A DNA stretch of 64,000 nucleotides, from assembly GCF_047496725.1 (NCBI RefSeq), contig NC_132978.1, positions 1,395,501 through 1,459,500 on the forward strand, in the 5' to 3' direction. Made by a program: the position numbers and the translations under genes. Shown one piece after another: positions 55,957-64,000 of this stretch; positions within the stretch are counted from its first letter, which is position 1; the number at the start of each line of letters is the position of its first letter. Source of the stretch: Anoplolepis gracilipes. Its lineage: Eukaryota > Arthropoda > Insecta > Hymenoptera > Formicidae. The notes beneath the pieces were generated by a model. It saw only the letters and a list, made by a program, of their open reading frames with translations. It did no database searches and was not told the DNA's origin.

Positions 55957-56011
<55 letters not shown>
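55957..56011. repeat. TTA trinucleotide microsatellite
   Basis: About 18 TTA units, 120 bp upstream of the exon at 56130; it reads as a poly-Tyr chance open frame. Confidence 0.95.
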
Positions 56012-56013
<2 letters not shown>

Positions 56014-56129
56014 TACAATATTTAATTTATATATGTATAAAGTAGACGAATTTATTGAACATAAATTACTTAATTTTTTTTTTATGTTTATGTTAGCGAT
56101 ATCAAATTTGTGATAATCATTTTTTGCAG

Positions 56130-56281
56130 TGAAACCGCTGAAAGTGGAAATTTTGGGGAAGGACCAAATCCTATCGGCAGGGAAGATGTATGACGTGAAA
56201 TGTCAGAGCATCGGTTCAAAACCGGCGGCGGTCCTGACCTGGTGGAAGTCCTCGAAGCAGCTGAAGGGGCTCAAGAAAAAC
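56130..56281 (+). CDS. Sidestep-family Ig receptor, exon encoding first half of the next Ig domain
   Basis: Internal exon of 152 nt. It starts in phase 1, completing an ATG codon split from the exon ending at 46158, and ends in phase 0 after AAC. The acceptor is TTTTTTGCAG (AG 56128-56129) and the donor is GTAAGT at 56282. It encodes KPLKVEILGK, then LSAGKMYDVKCQSIGSKPAAVLTWWKSSKQLKG: the A strand, the B-strand cysteine, and the double tryptophan 13 residues later, which is the first half of a C2-type Ig domain. The KPL-VEI linker and the C-S-GS-PPA-TWWK signature are characteristic of the third Ig domain of Sidestep proteins. The methionine made at the junction is an internal codon, not a start, because the reading frame continues from the upstream exon. 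The exon carrying the second cysteine (expected Y-C-A-N-P wording) was not seen before the window end, so it must lie beyond 64000. Confidence 0.89.
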
Positions 56282-56420
56282 GTAAGTAACACCAAGAACC
56301 TTCTTCCTTGCGTTACGCGAGGCAAAAACGTGCCACGCTCGAACGAACCGCGTTGCTGCTTCGCGCTTAATTGCATCCTCCCCACTTAACCACTGTTTCG
56401 AGATACGAGAAACGGTCTTT

Positions 56421-56421
<1 letters not shown>

Positions 56422-56456
<35 letters not shown>
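56422..56456. repeat. CT dinucleotide microsatellite
   Basis: CT tract of about 35 bp with one TTT interruption, 140 bp after the donor at 56282. Confidence 0.92.
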
Positions 56457-58512
56457 GATTACACAACTTTACTCCACTTTATTACGTAGACTAACCTGAG
56501 TCTCTAACTCTTTCTATCTAATGATATGAACCACTTTATTTAAGTACAAATATTTTTTGTAACGGTGAGACAAATGAATTCTCGCTGATCTAATATTCTG
56601 ATCGTAAAGATAAAAATATTATTTCAAAGCTTTGTTGATTCAATTGAAGAAGAACAATATTATTCTGCTTAAAAATGTAGATCTTAATTGATATTTGTAA
56701 TTATTATTTTATTTTAGGTGTGTTTATTATTCTTTATATAACAAACAGGTAATTCATTTTATCAACATGTTACTTAAACACACAGAGGTTTTCATAATGA
56801 AAAAACGAGCGAAGCAAACGAACATTATTATCGCTATTGTTTTAATAAAAAAAATGTCTGTTATTACGGCAGAGTATTGATAATTTACTTGAAGGTTATT
56901 ATTATTTTATTTCATAATACTCAGATTTCAATCAAAAACTTAATTTTTGCTTGTTTTCTATTTTATACCCCGCTCTTGTATTACCTTCATGTACAACTGA
57001 TTCATTCGCGTTGCAATTTATTTTATCATTTTGTCTCGAAATTGAAATCTTTGCCAGCGCCGTCGCGCACGAGCGGATCGGAAATCGCGCAGTTTCTCGA
57101 TCGCGATAACACACATTCCTCCCATAATATCAATCACACGAGAGAGCTCATTCGCGGCGCTCGCCAAATCGACACGCGAAAAATCCGTCTCGCCTGCGAT
57201 TAAATGAAAGAATAATAGAAAAGAGCGTGTACGAAATAACGGCGGAAATGACGACGTTGGCGGAAGATGATGTGCCACAGCGATCTTCGTCGCGAAATTG
57301 ACGGAGAACCGCTTCCAGCAAATCGATTCTCGTTGCGCTCTGCAGCTCCGCGCGGCGCGACGGAGTGAAAATAAAAATGACAGTGCCTCGATACACGAAA
57401 TACTGCTGGGAGCCCTTCGCCTACGACGTAAATGGAAACCCGTAGAAATAAATTCACCTTTATTTCGCGCAATTTCCACCCTTCCTTCATCCGCCTTTCT
57501 ATCTCGCTTGCATCCAGTTTTCTTATTTGTAATTTTCTTTCTTTACTTTCTATACTTTTTGTATCTTGATCCGATTCAATGTCTACTTTGGAAGTTTCTC
57601 CGTTAATTGAGAAGCTCAGATCAAAAAGAAAGATTTATTTTAAGGTATCTAAAAGTGCGGTGAAAAAAAGTTGTACAAGTGCATCATTTGATGCAGGTCT
57701 AAAGTAACAGAGGATATATGGATGAGACTGCAAAAATATATGACTAGCGTTGAAGATGAAATTTACTTTATAACTGCAAGCAGAAAAAGCGAGCCGTCGC
57801 GAGTAATCGTGGCGCAGTACAAACCTATTTTTTTTTTAAGACAAGAAAATCCATATTTGTACACAGAAAAAAACTTTCATCTATATTTTTGACATATTTA
57901 CATATATTATTTTATTCATAGAATTTTATTTTACCTACGTATTACGATACAATCTATAAAAAAAAAAAAATAAGTATAATTTAAGTAAGATTTATTTCTC
58001 ATTATTTGTCTCATTTTGAGAAGTAGATACATTAACGACGTATTTTTTAATATCGCTTGCAAAAAACAAAATCATACAACTATTCACTCTCGCTGGAGAG
58101 TGCTTACGAAAAATTCATGTAACGAGTTTAATGACAAAAAGCTCGTTCGACTTTTATACATGACGCTACCAAAGAGATTAAACATCACGCGTCATCATCC
58201 CGATATAAAATTCACCCTATTTTTCCTTCCCTCTTACTTCCCTCCTCAAGAGTGGAAAGACGATGTCTACATAAATGGTTTTCCGGCTGAACCTGACGAG
58301 GTTGTTTCTTTGGGACGATTAAATGGGGAGATTGGACGCGCCCCCTTGTTCCTCGCTGTATTTACCCCCCGCGATAATTTGGAATTGCACCTCCAGGCTA
58401 TATCTGGTATCATCTATGTCAGCGATTCTCAACCGGTAACTTGCGAAGGCTCTTTCTCGAGAACTTGTAATTAAAAGTTCTATAATAATGTTCGTCTCAA
58501 TCAAAACTTTTT

Positions 58513-58515
<3 letters not shown>

Positions 58516-58548
<33 letters not shown>
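58516..58548. repeat. AT dinucleotide microsatellite
   Basis: AT repeat of about 16 units. Confidence 0.92.
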
Positions 58549-58552
<4 letters not shown>

Positions 58553-59614
58553 TTTTTTATAGATGTGTAGATTTTTTTAGATATGCTATACGCAATAATT
58601 AAAATTGTTATATAATAAACCACATAAGTATATTATATTATATGTCATACTTTAAAATATGTATATATGTGTAGAACTTTGATTAACGCTTTACATACAT
58701 ATGTTCTAAGGATTAACATAAATGCTAAATTTATGACTCTGCTATTTTTAAGAATTTATTAAAATAATAAGTACAATTATTACAATTATTGATTAATAAA
58801 ATCTCTAATAAATAAAATTACTAAATAAAATTTTGTTAGGTAAAAGGTACAGCTGACGTAATCTTTACAGAGAGAATAAATATTACGACCAATTCAATAT
58901 GCGATATTATATCAAGATAAAATAACTGCGTAAGATCACGACGACTGATAATTTCGTTAACACTTACTTGCTCTCGTTTTGTAATAATAATTCGTTGTAC
59001 AAGCGATAGCAAGAAATAATCGATTTCCATTAATAAAAGATCTCAGCGAGCAAGTACAGCGAAATGTTTTACGTCGTAAATTGAATTCAAAAGTTTCGCT
59101 CGCAAAAAATCACGGACGAATTTCAAACTGTTGCAGAACAACATGATGTTCGCTGGAAATGATTTGCACCGCTATCCCGCGAACAGTAATAACACGCTCG
59201 GACCATCCGATAATTAATTGGATCATGGGAACTGTCCGTTCGATAATCACGATAAGTCCTTCCAGGAGATATTACCTCGCGCGCTGATGATTATTTTCAA
59301 CGGAATATTTTTCTCTCTTCTCATTACACGTCCCAGTTTTTGACATTATGAGCCTGATAATAGCGTTTGCTACGATTGCGGAATTATAACGCAGATTTAA
59401 TATGAAGAACGCTTCTATGTTAGCTCTATAATCTGAAAAGAAAATAAGAATTTTTGCCAAAAATATAATTGCCATTTTCTACATTAATTTTTCTTAGAAT
59501 AAATATTTTTTTTTTTTGAGAATCTTTATATAAAACTTTATATAATTTAAGTCAAAATTAAATCTAAATTTATTGTATTAATATTTTAATATTAAAGCAG
59601 TTTCTCTTAGTTTG

Positions 59615-59916
59615 CCTTTTAATATTTATATAGTTTGTAGGTTCACTGACCGGATTAAACCAATTATAAATATTCTTTCATAATTCGTACTATTGATTTT
59701 GTATTTTATATTGTTATACTTCCGTTGCTACGATATAATCGAGGATGCGAGAAAGCAATATAAACGAGAAACGCGATGGCATCGAAAAAAATTATCACGC
59801 ATCTCTGAAAGTATGACAATATAAAATTAATGATGAGAATTATGGAAGAATGTTTATAATTGGTTTAATCCAGTCAATGAAACTACAAATTATATAAATA
59901 AAAATGTTATTAAAAG
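59615..59916. mobile_element. Foldback element, about 300 bp
   Basis: CTGACCGGATTAAACCAATTATAAATATTCTT on the left (59647 onward, cited in part) reappears in reverse complement near 59850-59880. Flanking TATATAGTTTGTAG and the internal TATATTGTTATACTT blocks also match. Arms are about 110 bp with moderate divergence. No transposase is present. Confidence 0.7.
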
Positions 59917-62085
59917 TTAACCTCAATTGATAAAAAAAGAATGATTCCCTAGAAAAAAATACCCATTCGACAAAGCGACAGGCATGGTAGTATGCCAGCG
60001 ACAGGCGGATCGTAATTCTCGACGTGTTCTGTCTTACATATAATCGTAGAGATCGTTTTTCGTGCCGGTTGGCATAACTTCAAGCCACTCACCAGAGATC
60101 AGGATAATAATTCGTACCGATTTGCTTTCCTTTGAATTTGATCTGACGCAGCCAAAATCAAGCGTGAATCGATCGATATCGAAAAAGATGTATGTACTAT
60201 ATGAAATGCAAATTTTGTTTGTTCACGTTATGCGTTTTTTGTCAAAAACATGTTATTATATTAAATATTGTCAAAATATATTATTTAATGTGCTTTTATC
60301 ATTAATATTCCATCAATATAATAATATATTTTTAAGTTTTAATGCTATTGATAATATATTTTTATTAATATTAATTTATTAATATACATGTATATATATG
60401 CACGCTAACACAATGAACTATAAAATATTTTTCTGCTTAATCGGAATCGCGATAAATCCTGTCAGAACTTTGATGATTCTCCATTGAAATGAGAATAATG
60501 GCAATTCCATCGTTTACGATTCATTCTCGCACAATCGATTAATTTCAGGTTCAATTACTTTTGAAAGACATACACATTCATTCAGCGCACGCCGAAGAGT
60601 TTCGCGAATAAAAAAGCACTGAAAGGCTCTTTTATCAGGGATAGGAATTAAGTGCAAGAGCTTATTACATTCGAGAAGACCGTTTATCTAATTGGCACCG
60701 TATGACCTGTCAGCCATAGCTTTGATGATTTTTTTTTTTTTCTATTACTTGATTCTTCACGTTTTTCTTATCGTTTCATGAAAATTGAGTTATTCGATGC
60801 TCACGCAAATATATTCCATGCCTAACTTTTATAGTAGCAATTTTTTTGATGGTATAAGACTAAAAAAATATTTTTAGATATAGTGTCATTTTTATCGCAA
60901 ACGATCTTTATATAGACGGTTCGCAAAGAATGCATACCGTTTGGACATTCCGTTGTTATATGCATTTTTAATTCATTATACTGCTTTCTAAAACTCTTCT
61001 TAAAACGGATATTGAGATAACGAGTCGGCAAAATCCTCGAGATTAAACAGAAAGATGAATAATCACAGAAAAAATTTCTTGAATGTCGACTAAACTGCTT
61101 CGCGAAAAAAATCGCTATCATCTTATAAATCCAGCTCTCCGTCAGAAGACGAAGCTAAAGTCCTAACGTCTTTGAGCCTTTCCTGAGGGAGATGCTACAA
61201 CAAAAGTATCTCACGCAGATATTTTTTGGAACCTGAGTAGCTTAGGTTTGTGCGATGCTTTGAAAATCGATAGGCAGTTGATAGTTGTAACCGGCTAAAA
61301 AATCTCGCAAAAACATGTCTTTCTCCGTAAAAATAATAATATACTCTGAGAAAAGTCAGCATTGAGAATATAAGAAATATTATTGCGAGGCACTCATGAA
61401 GGCTTATTCTATCTCGCCCTAAGGATTGGATTCCCCGCATATGAGCCGAAACGTATTTTCCTCTCGATTATGTCGACAGAAGGGCAGAGAGTATATTTAC
61501 GTAGAGGGACAATGAACCCCGAGGGGTCTTTTATAAAGACTTCTAACAGCGCTTTCAGATCAAGAATGTATATAGAATACCCTACACGCGCCGCGTAAAC
61601 TTTAACTATCATTGTTTGATGAAACAAGTCGCTTTTTGTTTAATAAAAATTTTATTTTACATCTCTGTTTTATACCTCGGAAGATTTTATTTGAATTTTT
61701 TTCAGATTAAATATTTCTTGGCAAGTAAAATTTAGATTAAATTCATCTGAATTTAAAACCGAGTTTCTAAAAAAATGGCCTCAATGGTTTAGTGTCAAAA
61801 CACTTTCTCTTGACTTTTTAATATTTATAACTGAAAGATAATGTACAGAATATCTAACTAGCATATATATACTCAAACTACTTTAATTAAAACCAGGATG
61901 TTATTTTAATGTAGAATAGTCGGTGTGCCGATTGCTTTGTCGTAAAAAAAAAATTCTCTCTATCTCATAGCCCGTCGTGTTCCAACGAAATTAGCACGAC
62001 AAGATATGAAAGCGACCATTCAGTATAACAAAATGGATTCCATAGAATCGTGAAAGAAAATTCGAGACAAAGCGACTATGTGCAC

Positions 62086-62424
62086 ACGGTAAAAAATTTT
62101 GTGTTAAATTTAGCACATAAATCGAGAAATCGTGTCCCAATTTAGCCACTCTAATTTTAATGTTAATTTAACAGAAGGTAAATATGTAAACAAATAACAT
62201 AAATAATATAAAAAATTAACACAAAAATATGAATTAGTGTAAGATTTACTTGTTAATTGTGTTGTTTTAACTCTTAGAAACGGTGAATATTAACTCAATG
62301 CAGAAAAGTTAAAATAACATAACAACTGTATGTTATATTAACATGAGAGTATGTTAATTAACAATTTAACACAAAAATTTCTACACAAGAAAATTTCAAC
62401 AAAAATACAAAATGTTTTTTACCG
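62086..62424. mobile_element. MITE with ACGGTAAAAAA termini
   Basis: The left terminus ACGGTAAAAAATTTTGTGTT is mirrored at the right by the reverse complement of ACGGTAAAAAACATTTTGTA. The interior is rich in TTAACA and GTGTTAA motifs. It is AT-rich, about 340 bp and non-coding. The termini resemble abundant short elements in ant genomes (recalled, not searched). Confidence 0.65.
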
Positions 62425-64000
62425 TCCATGATTATAACACTCATTCCAACAAAATATTGGTGCATTTTTAGATTATTTATTAAAAGAATATATTATAATC
62501 GTTGATAAATTTTACTAATTTTTATATAGTAATGTATATTATTATTAGGAAATGTTGTATGTTTCAAAAAAATTCAAAAATTAATGTATCTAGTAATGAT
62601 TAATGGATATTTCTATTAAATTGAATTTATATTAAATTGGATTTAATAATAAAAGCTATGTATGATAAAAATGATTATTAGTTTACTTTTAGTAAAATTT
62701 TCACGGACTATTAATACTTTTTCTCATTATTGAATATCACAATTATCGATATTATTTTATACTTTACAATATCAGTATCGATTTGTGATAATTGAAGGAA
62801 AAAAAACGTATACCATACAAATTAATAAAAGTCGATGGAATAATTAATACGTTATTAAAAAAAAAAAAGATATTATACAGAGAATTCCAGGATTTTGCGC
62901 TCACCTTTATGATTTTCTATCTTATCGATACTCGGGCGACATAATATAATATAATAAAGTTATAAAGGATATGTAAATTGATGTGATGTAAAAAGCACAA
63001 GATATCGTGAGCATTTTAAAACTTTTCGAAACGCTTTGACATTTTGCCAGGTGATCGGAAAATTTTCGGATGTTGTTGAAATTAATAAATCATCGGTTAT
63101 GTCAGAATCTTGTCTGCACCGATGAATGCCCCGCTCGACTGGGAAAATTTTCATTAAACGGCCGATCGTTAAATAACACGCTGCGCAATATTGGTAAAAG
63201 AAAATATATACGTAAAGGTAAATGGGGGAGGAGGAGTGAAGGGAAGAACGTGCGATAGGCTACGATAATTTATCGGTGCGTCGATGCACCGGCGCGACTG
63301 AATTAATAGTTTCATGGGGATGACAGACAGCTTGATAATAATTTATCGGCGCGTTCGTGTAATTGCGATCGCGGGCCATCTGAGGGAGAGTGACGTATCG
63401 CATCGGATTGATCAGCATCATCAATAACCGTCGCCGACGAATGTGTTGTATAATGATGCTTGAGGAAGTGTAGCTTCGCTAAAATCGGTCCGCATGAATT
63501 GCGGCCAGGGTTTGTGTGCATTTACTAAACATGTTTGTCGACACACGTCCGATCACTGGCTAGGACAACCGTATGTTTTGGATAATTAATGACGAAATCA
63601 TAGAATCATGATCGCCTGATAGAAATATTTGTTCATGCCTCTTGCTCGTTTTTAGACTTAATTGTCAATTAGATGCGCGATCTGAATGTTGCTGATCTTA
63701 TCGCGTTTCAATGTATCAAATAATTTGTGTGGAATTTAGATAATTTTAGAGATTCTTGCAAATTATGATCAGAAAAAAAATAGAATTTCATGAAGAAAAA
63801 TATCTTACGCATCAAAATTAACAATATAATCAATTATTATAATACTTCTAGTACATTATGAATATTTTGTAATATATTGTTAACAAAATAAGAATCACAT
63901 ATACCTATATCTACATGTAAATTTTTTTTATGTCAAACGTTAATTCAACTTTGATCGCGTGAAAACATTGTGTTGCACAAACTTATCTGTTACTTGTTAA

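Larger units (their letters stand above)
46159..56129 (+). other. Intron of 9,971 bp between two Ig-domain exons
   Basis: It is bounded by GTAAGT at 46159 and TTTTTTGCAG at 56129. It contains a 9-bp tandem (46712-46747), a long CT tract (48024-48077), a highly matched foldback element (50622-50922), a 25-bp direct duplication (51699-51748), a strong unpaired acceptor at 54538, a poly-T tract (55469-55495) and a TTA tract (55957-56011). CpG-richer blocks lie near 46380-47220, 49290-49800, 51000-51360, 52080-52330, 52800-53290, 54000-54250 and 55030-55660. No other coding exon was recognised. Confidence 0.85.
56282..64000 (+). other. Start of the next intron, running out of the window
   Basis: It begins with GTAAGT at 56282. 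No exon carrying the missing second half of the Ig domain was found before 64000. It holds a CT tract (56422-56456), a CpG-richer block (57040-57500), an open frame of unclear meaning (58016-58474), an AT tract (58516-58548), foldback elements (59615-59916 and 62086-62424) and a twice-repeated 17-mer (63265-63354). Confidence 0.8.

Noticed and set aside
57018..57479. 153-codon minus-strand frame
   Set aside because: Several overlapping frames on both strands in a CpG-rich block, no recognisable domain.
58016..58474. 152-codon open frame on the + strand in the last intron
   Set aside because: No family resemblance, no matching splice sites that continue the Ig frame, and long frames also occur by chance in the richer blocks. 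A conservation test could revive it.

Overview
This window is animal, almost certainly insect, genomic DNA, and nearly all of it is intronic. It is AT-rich and full of microsatellites and short foldback repeats. There are no bacterial-style genes. The only coding sequence I can support is three short exons on the + strand with canonical GT-AG splice sites. The mix of AT-rich repeat DNA with CpG-rich blocks, plus ant-like inverted-repeat elements, suggests a hymenopteran and possibly an ant. That placement is inference.

The three exons lie at 32670-32780, 45931-46158 and 56130-56281. Their reading phases are compatible, and together they encode 164 residues of an immunoglobulin-superfamily cell-surface protein. 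The residues cover all of one Ig domain (Cys-Trp-Cys, split over the first two exons) and the first half of the next (Cys-Trp, third exon). Wording and layout (PP.KPII, GGKPRP..FWY, KPL.VEI, GSKPAAVLTWWK) match the Sidestep family of axon-guidance and synaptic-recognition receptors. I cannot tell which paralogue it is. The amino-terminal variable-type Ig domain with signal peptide, and the later Ig, fibronectin, membrane and cytoplasmic parts, were not found and presumably lie outside the window.

Layout: 1-32669 is intron (or intron plus upstream DNA); 32781-45930 is a 13.15 kb intron; 46159-56129 is a 9.97 kb intron; 56282-64000 is the start of another long intron. The introns carry several foldback or MITE-like elements (7445-9368, about 12640-12910, 16081-16469, 16751-17424, 50622-50922, 59615-59916, 62086-62424), many di-, tri- and tetranucleotide tracts, and CpG-rich blocks that may include regulatory DNA.

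The most interesting leads are: a strong lone splice acceptor at 54538 that could make a short alternative terminal exon and so a secreted isoform; four evenly spaced nuclear-receptor-type half-sites at 27505-27539; an acceptor at exon 45931 that directly abuts a donor-like sequence; and several near-perfect hairpins. I did not find a convincing new multi-gene system.
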